This document shows positions 19,359 through 29,003 of a stretch of DNA of 64,000 nucleotides, piece by piece. The notes under the pieces were generated by a model that was not told the origin of the DNA, did no database searches, and saw nothing but the letters and a program-made list of their open reading frames with translations. Origin of the DNA: Deltaproteobacteria bacterium. Lineage in GTDB: Bacteria; Desulfobacterota; Dissulfuribacteria; Dissulfuribacterales; DYLC01. The position numbers and the translations under genes were made by a program. Each line of letters starts with the position of its first letter. The stretch's first letter is position 1. The stretch covers positions 175,081-239,080 of the forward strand of contig JAQVIJ010000001.1 in the NCBI GenBank assembly GCA_028695735.1. The letters are read 5' to 3'.

Positions 19359-19389
19359 TGGTATTCACCCTGAATTCATGCGCCCGAAA

Positions 19390-19656
19390 CTATTTCTTTT
19401 TACCGGCCTTGGCTGGCTTGCCTTCCGCCTTTGGAGAGATACCCTTCTTTTCAAGAAACTGAAAGATTGGATTGGGACGCTTGAAGCTCTTCTTGGGCAG
19501 ATCCGTATGCTTGCGCAAATCCGTTACAATCTTGGAGACCTGAAACTTACTGATACCTCTGGTTTCGGCTATCTCACTTGCGGTCATGTTGGCGTAATTT
19601 TCAAACACGAACTCCACATCTTCTACGTTGTAAGGCCTGCTACGTCTTCCTGGCAT
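19390..19656 (-). CDS. Small helix-turn-helix protein of unknown role
   Basis: An 88-residue protein. Residues about 10-50 form a helix-turn-helix-like segment (YNVEDVEFVFENYANMTASEIAETRGISKFQVSKIVTDLR), and the tail is rich in Lys and Pro (KRPNPIF, KAEGKPAKAGKKK). The pattern suggests a DNA-binding protein related to sigma-70 region 4 or transposase-type HTH folds. I do not recognise a named family. It is 31 nt upstream of gatB on the same strand. An AGGAGGATTATATC ribosome site precedes the ATG. Confidence 0.75.
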   Translation of the reverse strand: MPGRRSRPYNVEDVEFVFENYANMTASEIAETRGISKFQVSKIVTDLRKHTDLPKKSFKRPNPIFQFLEKKGISPKAEGKPAKAGKKK

Positions 19657-19737
19657 GATATAATCCTCCTGATATAAATTAAACTACAACCAAACTATAC
19701 CAAAAAAATGATAACACACAAGATAAAAAACGATTCC

Positions 19738-20466
19738 CTATGTTTTTTTTCGCTTCAAGATGCAACTCATGGATATACCAGCTTCATAGCTTAAAATCAT
19801 AGGCAACATCAACAAAAATTGTGAAAAAATATCATCAGGGAGAATAAAAACAACCAGCACATACATTAAAATATAACCTATCTTTCGATTTCTGCGCAAA
19901 AAATTTACATCAAAAAGACCGAAATGCACCGAGAGATAGAGCACAAGCGGCAACTCAAACAACAAACTGACCATCAGCAACGATTCCATGACAAACAGAA
20001 AATAACTCTGAAGTCTTGGCAGAGGCTCTATCCCGTAATGCGCAATACGGGAAGCCAATGTCAGAAGCCTTGGAATGACAAACAAATATGTAACGCACAC
20101 ACCTATTCCAAAACAAAACAACGCCCAGAACAATATCTTGAGAATAGCACGTTTTTCACGAAGATATAAGCCAGGTGAAATGAATCGCCATATCTGATAC
20201 AGGGCAACCGGCAGGGAACACCACAGGGCAAACCAGAAAGAGACCTTCAAATGCGTAATGAACCCTTCCGGCAGGGCGGTAAATACCATATCCGTACCCT
20301 TGGGAAAGGCGTGGGTTATGGGCCGCATGAGAATTGCTATGAGATCACCGGAGAAGGCATAACAGACTGAAAAAAAAACGAGCAGGGTGCAACCATATAT
20401 AATGAGCCTGAAACGCAGCTCTTTCAGGTGAAGCATCCATGGGAAATCATTAAAGGAGAAAGGCAT
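19738..20466 (-). CDS. tatC: Sec-independent translocase subunit TatC
   Basis: TatC is the twin-arginine signal receptor. From the ATG at 20466 it has 242 residues; a TTG at 20478 directly after the tatB stop would add four. It has six predicted membrane helices and the family segments HLKELRFRLI, SPGLYLREKRAILKILFWA and LLFELPLVLYLSVHFGLFDV. The 3' half is noticeably A/T-rich. Its evident substrate in this window is the hydrogenase small subunit at 62800-63930. Confidence 0.94.
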   Translation of the reverse strand: MPFSFNDFPWMLHLKELRFRLIIYGCTLLVFFSVCYAFSGDLIAILMRPITHAFPKGTDMVFTALPEGFITHLKVSFWFALWCSLPVALYQIWRFISPGLYLREKRAILKILFWALFCFGIGVCVTYLFVIPRLLTLASRIAHYGIEPLPRLQSYFLFVMESLLMVSLLFELPLVLYLSVHFGLFDVNFLRRNRKIGYILMYVLVVFILPDDIFSQFLLMLPMILSYEAGISMSCILKRKKT

Positions 20467-20478
20467 GGCCGGAATCAA

Positions 20479-20724
20479 TCATTTTTTGTCGTCTATGGGG
20501 ATCTTCGGCAGTTCAAGCCTGCTTTTCAGGTCTGTTTTTAATTCCTCTATCTCTGAAAGAGGGGCATCCAGATTGAGCTGGCGCTTGAATTCATCGGCGG
20601 TCTTTCGGGCCTGCCCAAGCCATCTGCCCATAAAAGACACCACTTTGGGGAGTTGTTCAGGCCCCAACAAGATCAGGGCCAGGATACATATCAACAACAG
20701 CTCCGGGCCACCTATTCCAAACAT
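20479..20724 (-). CDS. tatB: Sec-independent translocase subunit TatB (TatA/B family)
   Basis: An 81-residue protein with one N-terminal membrane helix (about 5-20), an amphipathic helix (about 24-45), and a charged tail. The start MFGIGGPELLLICILALILLG and the LGPEQLPKV motif with Glu at the membrane edge favour TatB over TatA. It is directly followed by tatC and overlaps the tmk 3' end by 13 nt. No separate tatA is seen here, so this protein may serve both roles, or a tatA lies elsewhere. Confidence 0.88.
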   Translation of the reverse strand: MFGIGGPELLLICILALILLGPEQLPKVVSFMGRWLGQARKTADEFKRQLNLDAPLSEIEELKTDLKSRLELPKIPIDDKK

Positions 20725-21311
20725 AGCCTCACCTCACAAAGCAGGTCCTGCAATATGGCGGCCAACGGCCTGTCTGCATTAATACGCCTGAAAAACGGAA
20801 AATCCATGGCATCGAATATGGCGGCCACCTTGCGCAGATATTCCAATGATTCAAAGTTATTAGGCACATCCCCTCTCAGTTCCTGAATGCGCTTTAATGC
20901 CTTTTCAGGGGCTAATTGAAGATAAAATACCCTATCAGGGATCGGTGCGATCCGTTCATTCTGCATTTGAATCTCCTCCACATTTGCCCCTCGGGCCCCC
21001 TGATAGGCCATGGTGGAAAAATAATACCGGTCACAGACCACAAGCTTGCCGTTTTTCAGGGCCGGGGCTATAACCTCGGCCACATGTGCCTCCCTGTCCA
21101 GCCCAAAAAGCCTGCACTCTTCCTGCAAATCAAGCCTGACATGGCCGAGAAAACTCTCCCGTATGCGCCTGCCCCACACACTATCCGAGGGTTCCCTGGT
21201 CAATTCCACCGCATATCCTTCCTCTGAAAGCCTGCGGGCAAGCATGCCGGCCAGGGTAGTCTTGCCAGTGCCGTCTATGCCTTCCAAAACAAACAGATAC
21301 CCCTTTTTCAA
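20712..21311 (-). CDS. tmk: Thymidylate kinase
   Basis: Tmk phosphorylates dTMP to dTDP. The 199-residue protein has the P-loop FVLEGIDGTGKTTLAGMLA at the start, ELTREPSDSVWGRRIRESFLG, and the DRY motif in VVCDRYYFSTMAYQGARG. The gene overlaps tatB and starts 1 nt after the Smr-domain gene stop. Confidence 0.95.
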   Translation of the reverse strand: MKKGYLFVLEGIDGTGKTTLAGMLARRLSEEGYAVELTREPSDSVWGRRIRESFLGHVRLDLQEECRLFGLDREAHVAEVIAPALKNGKLVVCDRYYFSTMAYQGARGANVEEIQMQNERIAPIPDRVFYLQLAPEKALKRIQELRGDVPNNFESLEYLRKVAAIFDAMDFPFFRRINADRPLAAILQDLLCEVRLCLE

Positions 21312-21312
21312 T

Positions 21313-22110
21313 TCAACCCCTTATCTTATTTTGACCTGTTTTTTGGTTTGTTCTTTTAGCCGGCCTCTGTCTTAAAAGCACATAGGTGACACCGGCCCCG
21401 CCGTCCCATGATGGTGCGCTGGAAAAGGCAATAATATAACGCCGGAAAGGCCCTGAATGCAACCAATGTATGACGGTTTCCTTTATCACGGGTCTTCCCC
21501 TGGAGGAAAGCCCCCTTCCATGAATAATGGCCACGCAGCCCTTGAAGGTGTGAATGGCCTCCTTCAAAAACTCCTCGCAGCGCTCCATGGCGGACAACAG
21601 ATCCATGCCATGCAGATCACAATAGGCCTGCACCGAAAATTCCCCCTTGTGCAATCGCTGAACAAGAAGCCTGTCCGCTCCCCAGCCGATCCCTTCAACG
21701 AATTCAGGCGTTGCAGACACGGGGACCTCGGCGCTGCCCGAAACAATGGCCTTTAACTGCCCCATGACAAGCTTCTGCTCATTTTGCGCATTTTTCACAT
21801 TCAAATCGGGCAAGGCCGCTTCAGTATGCAAAGGCGCCTTTTCGCCGTTCAGAGGTGTCACCTCCCGCATGGCATTCAAAAACAGGACGTCTTCTTCGCC
21901 GGATTCTGCAGACAACTCAACGGAGGCGGTCTTCATCTGTAGGGTGGCCACGGCATTCCCGGCGCCTTGCCTTTCCACAGCCCCGAATTTCATAGGGCCG
22001 TGGTTACCGGCAGAGCTATGGGAAGACGCCGATGAAACCGGACGCTTTATCCTTACAAGTTTTTCAAGACCGTCAAACGGCCTATAGGAAAAATTCTTCT
22101 CTTCTGTCAT
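21313..22110 (-). CDS. Smr-domain protein
   Basis: A 265-residue protein. The C-terminal Smr domain (about residues 160-250) is clear: DLHGMDLLSAMERCEEFLKEA and VAIIHGRGLSSRGRPVIKE carry the DLHG and HGRG motifs of the MutS2-like small nuclease fold. The first 150 residues are low in complexity and probably disordered, with several acidic patches. Stand-alone Smr proteins are implicated in DNA recombination control or RNA cleavage; the substrate here is unknown. It is divergent from recN across 103 nt. Confidence 0.88.
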   Translation of the reverse strand: MTEEKNFSYRPFDGLEKLVRIKRPVSSASSHSSAGNHGPMKFGAVERQGAGNAVATLQMKTASVELSAESGEEDVLFLNAMREVTPLNGEKAPLHTEAALPDLNVKNAQNEQKLVMGQLKAIVSGSAEVPVSATPEFVEGIGWGADRLLVQRLHKGEFSVQAYCDLHGMDLLSAMERCEEFLKEAIHTFKGCVAIIHGRGLSSRGRPVIKETVIHWLHSGPFRRYIIAFSSAPSWDGGAGVTYVLLRQRPAKRTNQKTGQNKIRG

Positions 22111-22213
22111 GACAACCCAGCTTAATCAGTATTTATAACCTCTATGTCTCTTTATAAAACATCAAAGGTATTTTACAATTATAAAACATAATGAAATTCA
22201 TCAAGGCGACTAC

Positions 22214-23893
22214 ATGCTACAAGAAATATTCCTCGAAAACTTTATTCTTATAAAACAGTTACGCATGGAACTGGCCGAAGGACTCATTGCGATCACTGGT
22301 GAGACAGGCGCCGGCAAATCCCTGGTGATTCAGGCCATCAAACTGGCCCTGGGAGAAAAGGCCCAGCCGCAACACATCCGCACCGGTGCAGAACAGGCCG
22401 TCATTCAGCTGGCATTCGAGGCCACTGATGAGGTCAAGGGCCTGCTGGGGGCACAGGACATTCCATGTGACGAGGATTACATATCCATCCGCCGCATCAT
22501 TCAGAAAAACGGCAAAAGCAAGGTATATATAAATGGTATGCTGGCTCCTCTTGCCCTGTTGAAGACCATCTCTCCGTATCTCATCAGTATCGCCGGCCAG
22601 CACGAGTATCAGCGGCTGCTGAACAGCGAAAACCACTGCCTCTGGTTAGATACATTTTTACACCTGGAAAATGAGCTCGAGGCCCTCAAGGACCTGCATA
22701 TACGCACTGTAACAGCGCAAAAGACCCTGAAAAAGGCGCAGGAAACCGCCCGCAACGCCGCACAGGAACTGCATGGATTATTGCAGCTGCAACAGGAATT
22801 GAACGCCATAGACCCCAAACCCGATGAAGACGACGCCCTGGAACGGGAGATAGGCATCCTGAAACAGACCGCCACGCTGCGGGAACTGGGCGACGCCACA
22901 TATTCGGCCCTCTACATGGAACGAAACTCCGTCCAGAAACTGCTGCGCGACTGCATTCAGCGCATAGAAAAGATGTCGGCCATCGACGGCAGACTCACGC
23001 AAACAGCCGAGGCCCTGAGAGATACGGCCTATCGAGTGGAGGATGCGGCGCTGGCTGTCAGAGACTATCTGGACGGGCTGCACACCGACTCCGGCAAACT
23101 GGAGGCCATGGAAGACCGCTATCACACCCTCAGAGAGCTGAAAAGGCGCCATGGCCCCAGCCTTGAAGATGTGCTGAACATCAGAAAGAGCCTGGACAAA
23201 CGCATCGTCGAACTGGAGCACCTGCAAGAGGACACACAAACCCTGCAAAATACATTCGATGCCCTGGAAAAACAGTTGATCTCACAGGCAAACCGCATCT
23301 CCAACCTCAGAAAACAGGGGGCGCACCTGCTGGAAACCGCCATTCTGAACGAACTGGCCCACCTGAAAATGGAGCATACCCGTTTCAACATAGAGATACT
23401 GACACCCGAACACCCCAACCTTGCCAAAATATCTCCAACGGGCATGGATGAGGTGAGATTTCTCTTCAGCCCAAATGTGGGGGAACCATTGCTGCCCCTC
23501 ACATCCATAGCATCAGGGGGAGAGCTCTCAAGGGTCATGCTGGCGCTGCGCGCTGCCCTTGCACGCAACACAGGCGTTGAGACCATTGTGTTCGATGAGA
23601 TCGACACGGGTCTGGGAGGTGAGGTAGCCGAAAGGGTGGGGCAAAAGCTCAAGGCCCTGGCGTCACAAGGCCAGGCGATAGTGGTCACACACTTTCCTCA
23701 GATAGCATGTCTGGCCGATCAACACCTGCTGGCCTGCAAGCAAACCGCAGACGGCAGCACCGTCACGACTATTCACAGACTTTCCGACGCAGAACGCATG
23801 GAAGAGCTTTCCCGTATGCTCGGTGGGGGAAAAGAGGCCGCCATGCGCTATGTAAAACACCTCGTTGCCCAAAAAGAACCCCATACTTTATAG
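22214..23893 (+). CDS. recN: DNA repair protein RecN
   Basis: RecN is an SMC-like ATPase that tethers broken DNA. The 559-residue protein has Walker A GETGAGKS (about residues 30-37), a long coiled-coil middle (about 150-370), the ABC signature SIASGGELSRVMLALRAAL, Walker B TIVFDEIDTGLGGEVAERVG, and the His switch AIVVTHFPQIACLADQHL. No strong ribosome site is visible before the ATG. It is the first plus-strand gene of the window. Confidence 0.96.
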   Translation: MLQEIFLENFILIKQLRMELAEGLIAITGETGAGKSLVIQAIKLALGEKAQPQHIRTGAEQAVIQLAFEATDEVKGLLGAQDIPCDEDYISIRRIIQKNGKSKVYINGMLAPLALLKTISPYLISIAGQHEYQRLLNSENHCLWLDTFLHLENELEALKDLHIRTVTAQKTLKKAQETARNAAQELHGLLQLQQELNAIDPKPDEDDALEREIGILKQTATLRELGDATYSALYMERNSVQKLLRDCIQRIEKMSAIDGRLTQTAEALRDTAYRVEDAALAVRDYLDGLHTDSGKLEAMEDRYHTLRELKRRHGPSLEDVLNIRKSLDKRIVELEHLQEDTQTLQNTFDALEKQLISQANRISNLRKQGAHLLETAILNELAHLKMEHTRFNIEILTPEHPNLAKISPTGMDEVRFLFSPNVGEPLLPLTSIASGGELSRVMLALRAALARNTGVETIVFDEIDTGLGGEVAERVGQKLKALASQGQAIVVTHFPQIACLADQHLLACKQTADGSTVTTIHRLSDAERMEELSRMLGGGKEAAMRYVKHLVAQKEPHTL

Positions 23894-23969
23894 AAATGGG
23901 ATTGCAAAAGGGCTTTATATAGAATAATTTCCGTTTGGTTTTCAAACAACGCAAGGAGAACACACGACT

Positions 23970-25862
23970 ATGCTGGATTTTATGCGCAAAAATGCCTCTT
24001 CCATGGCAGTAAAAATCATATTGGGGGCCATAGCCCTGGTCTTCGTATTCTGGGGCATAGGCACCTTCCGCTCCCAAAGGGTCACGTCGCTGGCCACTGT
24101 CAATGGCGAGGACATACATTACGAAGAATATCGAATGGAATACATCAACACCATCGAGAGATACAAACAGCTTTTCAGCGGCCAAATGCCTGAAGGCTTT
24201 CTGGAAAAAATGAACATCAAAGGCCAGGTGCTCGATAACTTGATCAACAATCTCCTCATGAAGGAAGCTGCCTCCAAACTGAATATATATCTATCAGACG
24301 AAGAGATTCAGGAGGAGATATTAAAAATACCGGCATTTTTATCCAATGGAAAATTCGACAAAAATCTCTACGAAAGGGCACTCAGAGCCAATCGCATGAC
24401 TCCGGCGGATTTTGAAAAGAAAGTCCATCAACAATTGTTATTTGAAAAAATATCCAATCTTTTGACAAACAGCATAACAATACCGGAATCAGAAGCTAAA
24501 GAGCAATATGAATATGAAAATGAAATGAGAGAATTGGCATATCTCACTATAAATCCTGACACATTCACAAAAGAAATTACACTAAAAGACGATGAGTTAC
24601 AATCTTATTACGAAGCCAATAAGGAAAAATATAGAACTGCACCTAAAATAGCACTAAATTATATTGAAATCAAAAAAACAGATGTATCCAACACTATCAA
24701 TATATCAGATGAAGATGCAAGATTATATTATGAAGAGCATCAAAGTGATTACGAAGCCAAAGAACAGAGACATGCCCATCACATCCTCATAAAAACCGAT
24801 AAAAACGCCGATGAAAGCACCGTGGCCGCCGCCAGGAAAAAGGCTGAAGACCTGCTCTCAAGACTCAAAAAAGGGGAATCCTTTGAGGAAGTGGCCAAAA
24901 AATACTCAGATGACCAGGGCAGCGCCCAAAGAGGCGGAGACCTGGGCCTTTTCGGCAGGGGCATGATGGTAAAACCCTTTGAAGATGCCGTCTTTTCCAT
25001 GCAGCCAGGCGAGCTTTCCGGCCTGGTCAAGACCGACTTCGGATGGCACATCATTCGCCTGGATGAGATCAGACCATCCGGATTGAGGCCGTTTGACGAA
25101 GTGAAGGACACCATCATTGCCAGGCTCAAAGATGAACGCTCCAAATCCGCTCTGTTCGAACAGGCCAGCAAGCTCTACGACGCAATCATCGCCCAGGGCA
25201 GTCTGACCCTTTATGCCCAGAAAAATGGGGTTGCCCTGGCCAAAACAGGCCTTTTCTCAAAAAACACCCCTCCACCACACCTTTTGACCAAAGAGGCCCT
25301 GAACGAACTCTTTGAACTGGGGCAGGGGTCATTGAGCTCCATCATTGAAACCCCTGACGGCATGCTTGTAGCCGAGATCGCTGAAAAGGTACCATCCGCC
25401 ATTCCGACTTTCGACGAAGTCAAGGCGCAGGTTACCCTTGATCTGGGCAAACAAAAGGCGACAGAAGCCGCAGGGAAAAAGGCGGAGGAACTGATCTCAG
25501 CGCTGAAGGGCAAGGATATTCATGCCGTTGCCAAAGAAAAAGGCCTGAATCTCCTGATCAGCAAACCCTACTCGCGGTCAAACATGGCCACGCTATCCAA
25601 GGAGATTCCGCCGCCGGTACTGGATGCGGGGCTTTCTCTCACCCAGTCCAAGCCCCTCACGGAAAAACCTGTGGAGGCAAATGGCGTCTTTTATGTGGTC
25701 TCGCTCAAGACCATAATAAATGCAGACATGGCCGGTTTCCCCGCGCAACAAAAGGCCATAACCGACAAACTCATCATGCAGAAAAAGGGGCTTGTAATGG
25801 ATAGCTGGCTCAAGGACCTGCGCAAGAAGGCCAAGATTACAATTCACAAGGAGCAGCTCTAA
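23970..25862 (+). CDS. ppiD: PpiD/SurA-type peptidyl-prolyl isomerase, membrane-anchored
   Basis: A 630-residue periplasmic foldase. Residues about 12-33 form an N-terminal membrane anchor (VKIILGAIALVFVFWGIGTF). A SurA-like N-terminal chaperone region follows. A parvulin domain at about 267-362 has RHAHHILIKTD, RGGDLGLFGRGMMVKPFEDA and FGWHIIRLDEI. The C-terminal 250 residues resemble the second, inactive parvulin and chaperone parts of PpiD. GGAG precedes the ATG. Codon use changes inside the gene: about 24250-24770 is much richer in A/T than the rest. It is followed 12 nt later by manC. Confidence 0.9.
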   Translation: MLDFMRKNASSMAVKIILGAIALVFVFWGIGTFRSQRVTSLATVNGEDIHYEEYRMEYINTIERYKQLFSGQMPEGFLEKMNIKGQVLDNLINNLLMKEAASKLNIYLSDEEIQEEILKIPAFLSNGKFDKNLYERALRANRMTPADFEKKVHQQLLFEKISNLLTNSITIPESEAKEQYEYENEMRELAYLTINPDTFTKEITLKDDELQSYYEANKEKYRTAPKIALNYIEIKKTDVSNTINISDEDARLYYEEHQSDYEAKEQRHAHHILIKTDKNADESTVAAARKKAEDLLSRLKKGESFEEVAKKYSDDQGSAQRGGDLGLFGRGMMVKPFEDAVFSMQPGELSGLVKTDFGWHIIRLDEIRPSGLRPFDEVKDTIIARLKDERSKSALFEQASKLYDAIIAQGSLTLYAQKNGVALAKTGLFSKNTPPPHLLTKEALNELFELGQGSLSSIIETPDGMLVAEIAEKVPSAIPTFDEVKAQVTLDLGKQKATEAAGKKAEELISALKGKDIHAVAKEKGLNLLISKPYSRSNMATLSKEIPPPVLDAGLSLTQSKPLTEKPVEANGVFYVVSLKTIINADMAGFPAQQKAITDKLIMQKKGLVMDSWLKDLRKKAKITIHKEQL

Positions 25863-25874
25863 AGGATAACGCCA

Positions 25875-27371
25875 ATGAAAATAGTTCCGGTCATTCTGTG
25901 CGGCGGCTCAGGCACAAGGCTGTGGCCCCTTTCCCGCAAGGCCTATCCCAAGCAGTTTTTGCGGCTCACAGGCCCTTTTTCCCTGTTACAACAGACACTG
26001 AAACGGGCAGCCGAGATAGACGATACCACGTCTCCCATCGTAATCGCCAATGACAAGCATCGGTTTCTGGTGCTGGAACAGGCACAGGAGATTCAGCAGC
26101 CCCTCGATGCCATTCTCCTGGAGCCTGAGGGAAAGAATACAGCGCCTGCCGTGGCCTATGCCGCCTTTCACCTATTAACCCAGGGCCAATGGCATTGTAA
26201 CACCGAAGAGGCCCCCACCTCTAAGGCAGACTGTAACTCAAATTCATCAGCAGAGGACTGCATCCTGCTCGTCCTGCCCGCAGACCATGTAATTCAGGAC
26301 AACGGCACATTTCAAACCGTCATAAGACATGGCAGGACGCTGGCTGAACAGGGTCTTATCGTAACCTTCGGCATCGTGCCCACAGGGCCTGAAACAGGTT
26401 ATGGCTATATTGAGGCCCAGCGCACCGGCCCAACTGCCCCATACTCTCCTGTGCTGCGCTTTGTGGAAAAGCCATCCCTGGAAAAGGCACAGGAATATGT
26501 GAAACAGCCCAACTATTACTGGAACAGCGGCATCTTCATGTTCAAGGCCAGCACATACCTACAGGAATTGCAGCGTTTTCGGCCTGACATTCATGAGGTC
26601 TGCGCCAAGGCCGTTTCAGGGCTTCGCAAGGACCTCAACTTCCTGCGGCTGCCGCCTGAGTTGGTACAACTCTGTCCAGCCGACTCCATTGACTATGCCG
26701 TTATGGAGCACACAGACAAGGCCATGGTCGTGCCTTTTTCAAATAAGTGGAGCGATGTGGGCTCCTGGAGCAGCCTAAAGGAGGTCTCCTGCTGTGACTC
26801 CACTGGCAATGTGGTAAGCGGCGATGTCCTGCTGCAGGACTGCAAGGACTGCCTGATCCGCTCCGAGGATCGGCTGGTGGCTGTGATGGGCATTGACAAT
26901 GCCGTTGTAGTGGAGACCTCTGATGCAGTGCTCATCTGCCACAAGGACTCCAGCCAGTCCATCAAGGACATGGTCTCTGCCCTCAAAAAACAGGGGCGCA
27001 AGGAGGCAGTGGAACATCCGGTGGTCTATCGGCCATGGGGTCACTTTCAGACCATTCAATGCAGCGATCGTTTTCAGGTAAAGCGCATTACTGTAAAACC
27101 AGGGGGCATCCTCTCCAGCCAGATGCACCACCACAGGGCTGAACACTGGATCATAGTCAAGGGTACTGCCCTGGTCACACAAGGGGACCAGGAGTTCCTG
27201 CTCAAGGAGGACGAATCCATTTACATACCCCTTGGAGTCAAACACCGGCTGCAAAACCCTGGCAAGATACCGCTGGAGCTCATCGAGGTGCAGACAGGAA
27301 GCTATTTAGGAGAAGACGACATCGTGAGATTTGAGGATCACTATGGCAGAGACAAAGAAGAGCCCCTTTAA
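25875..27371 (+). CDS. manC: Mannose-1-phosphate guanylyltransferase / mannose-6-phosphate isomerase
   Basis: A bifunctional type II enzyme of 498 residues. The N-terminal nucleotidyltransferase has VILCGGSGTRLWPLSRKAYPKQF and LVLPADHVI, then FVEKP. The C-terminal cupin (about residues 375-480) has FQVKRITVKPGGILSSQMHHHRAEHWIIV, the metal-binding isomerase site. It makes GDP-mannose for surface polysaccharide or lipid-linked sugars. The 3' end overlaps the phosphomannomutase gene by 29 nt. Confidence 0.95.
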   Translation: MKIVPVILCGGSGTRLWPLSRKAYPKQFLRLTGPFSLLQQTLKRAAEIDDTTSPIVIANDKHRFLVLEQAQEIQQPLDAILLEPEGKNTAPAVAYAAFHLLTQGQWHCNTEEAPTSKADCNSNSSAEDCILLVLPADHVIQDNGTFQTVIRHGRTLAEQGLIVTFGIVPTGPETGYGYIEAQRTGPTAPYSPVLRFVEKPSLEKAQEYVKQPNYYWNSGIFMFKASTYLQELQRFRPDIHEVCAKAVSGLRKDLNFLRLPPELVQLCPADSIDYAVMEHTDKAMVVPFSNKWSDVGSWSSLKEVSCCDSTGNVVSGDVLLQDCKDCLIRSEDRLVAVMGIDNAVVVETSDAVLICHKDSSQSIKDMVSALKKQGRKEAVEHPVVYRPWGHFQTIQCSDRFQVKRITVKPGGILSSQMHHHRAEHWIIVKGTALVTQGDQEFLLKEDESIYIPLGVKHRLQNPGKIPLELIEVQTGSYLGEDDIVRFEDHYGRDKEEPL

Positions 27372-28743
27372 GGCCTATGACATTCGCGGCCGGGTCCCTG
27401 AGGAGCTGAACGAAGACCTGGCCTTTTTTATAGGAAAGGCCTGCGCGCAGATGCTCTCGGCCAAACGGGTGGTCATCGGCCATGATGTGCGCAAAACCAG
27501 CCCAATTTTGGCAGCAAGGCTTGCCCAGGGCCTGGCATCTTGTGGAACAGAGGTACTGGACATAGGACTATGTGGAACAGAAGAGGTCTATTTCTCCACA
27601 TTTCACTATAAACTGGACGGCGGCATCATGGTTACAGCCAGCCACAACCCCCAGGAATATAACGGAATGAAGCTGGTGCGCACTGAGAGCAGGCCCATAA
27701 GCGGGGATTCAGGCCTGCGGGAGTTGGAGGCCATGGTGATGAAGGAGTTGCAGACAGGGGTTCCGCTGCCCAGAGTGAATAACCCGGTGTCCCTGCCGCT
27801 TCATCACAGACAGGACTACATTCAACACCTCTTAAGTTACTTTGGAGGGGCGACCGGCCGGTCGCCCCTACTCAAACCCTTCAGGATTGTAGTGGATGCA
27901 GGAAACGGCTGTGCTGGCCCGGTCATAGATGCCCTCGAACCCTTTTTGCCCTTTGAATTCATAAAGATATGTCATGAGCCCAATGGCGACTTTCCCAACG
28001 GCATCCCCAATCCCCTGCTGCCCGAAAACCGCCATCGCACTGCTCAGGCAGTAAGGGACACAAAGGCGGACTTGGGCATCGCCTGGGACGGAGACTTTGA
28101 CCGCTGCTTTCTCTTTGATGAAAACGGGGCATTTGTGGAGGGCTACTACCTGGTAGGCCTTTTGGCTGAGGCCTTTTTGCGCAAACCCCACCAAACGCCA
28201 CTCCGAATCGTACACGACCCCAGGCTCACCTGGAACACCATCGAACTCGTCACACAGCTAAAGGGCATTCCCATTCAATCCAAGACAGGCCATGCCTTCA
28301 TCAAGGAACGCATGCGCCAAGAAGACGCCATCTACGGCGGCGAGATGAGCGGACATCACTACTTCAAGGCATTCCAGTACTGCGACAGCGGCATGATCCC
28401 CTGGCTGCTCATCACAGAGCTCCTTTCTCAAAAAGACACCTCCCTCTCTCGCCTCATAGAGGAGCGCAAAAGGCGCTTCCCCATAAGCGGCGAGATCAAC
28501 AGACGGGTATCGAATATCGGGGCGGTCTTAAAGGCCATCGAGGCCGCTTATGCCTGCAACGCCCTGCACATAGACTACACAGACGGCCTCAGCATGGAGT
28601 TTTCAGACTGGCGATTCAATCTGCGAGGCTCCAACACCGAGCCGCTTCTGCGCCTAAATGTGGAGACCAGGGCGAATGAAAGGCTGTTAAAGGAAAAGAC
28701 AGAGGAACTCTTGAGACGAATCGATGAGTATGGGAAACCTTGA
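27343..28743 (+). CDS. manB: Phosphomannomutase / phosphoglucomutase
   Basis: A 466-residue enzyme from the chosen ATG (MAETKKSPFKAYDIRGRVPEEL). It has the phosphoserine loop VTASHNPQEYNGMKLVR (about residues 98-114), the metal loop GIAWDGDFDRCFLFDE, the sugar loop GGEMSGHHYFK, and the phosphate loop RGSNTEPLLRLNVE. It converts mannose 6-phosphate and 1-phosphate and pairs with manC. The start lies inside manC. A T-poor, repeat-filled gap of 477 nt follows it. Confidence 0.95.
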   Translation: MAETKKSPFKAYDIRGRVPEELNEDLAFFIGKACAQMLSAKRVVIGHDVRKTSPILAARLAQGLASCGTEVLDIGLCGTEEVYFSTFHYKLDGGIMVTASHNPQEYNGMKLVRTESRPISGDSGLRELEAMVMKELQTGVPLPRVNNPVSLPLHHRQDYIQHLLSYFGGATGRSPLLKPFRIVVDAGNGCAGPVIDALEPFLPFEFIKICHEPNGDFPNGIPNPLLPENRHRTAQAVRDTKADLGIAWDGDFDRCFLFDENGAFVEGYYLVGLLAEAFLRKPHQTPLRIVHDPRLTWNTIELVTQLKGIPIQSKTGHAFIKERMRQEDAIYGGEMSGHHYFKAFQYCDSGMIPWLLITELLSQKDTSLSRLIEERKRRFPISGEINRRVSNIGAVLKAIEAAYACNALHIDYTDGLSMEFSDWRFNLRGSNTEPLLRLNVETRANERLLKEKTEELLRRIDEYGKP

Positions 28744-28759
28744 AAAATTACCCTTTCGC

Positions 28760-28815
28760 TCACAACTGCGTTGCTCGTCCCTGCCTGTGCGTTGCACGCA
28801 GACAGGGGCGAAAAA
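28760..28815. repeat. Dispersed intergenic repeat, copy with hairpin
   Basis: TCACAACTGCGTTGCTCGT at 28760-28778 matches 35638-35656 with one change. It is followed by an imperfect hairpin of about 29 nt (28779-28807, CCCTGCCTG... / ...CAGACAGGG) and then GGCGAAAA, which also follows the other copy. Both copies lie a few bases after a stop codon. Confidence 0.75.
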
Positions 28816-28868
28816 TGCTCACATATCGGAAGGGTATAACAGACATGAGTCAGAAGCAAAAACAACCC

Positions 28869-28969
28869 CCCTCAATCCCCCCTTATCAGGGGGGAAGTTT
28901 GGATTATTAACTGGCCAGGCTTATATTGGTCTGTATCCCTCAATCCCCACTTATCAAGGGGGAAGTTTG
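28869..28969. repeat. Pair of 33-bp palindromic intergenic repeats
   Basis: Units at 28869-28901 and 28937-28969 share CCCTCAATCCCC, TTATCA and GGGGGAAGTTTG. Each has C-run and G-run arms that can fold back around TTATCA. They differ at only a few positions. No gene is evident. Confidence 0.8.
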
Positions 28970-29003
28970 TCCAGTGATGAATGTAACGGAAAAGGGGGGT
29001 TAT

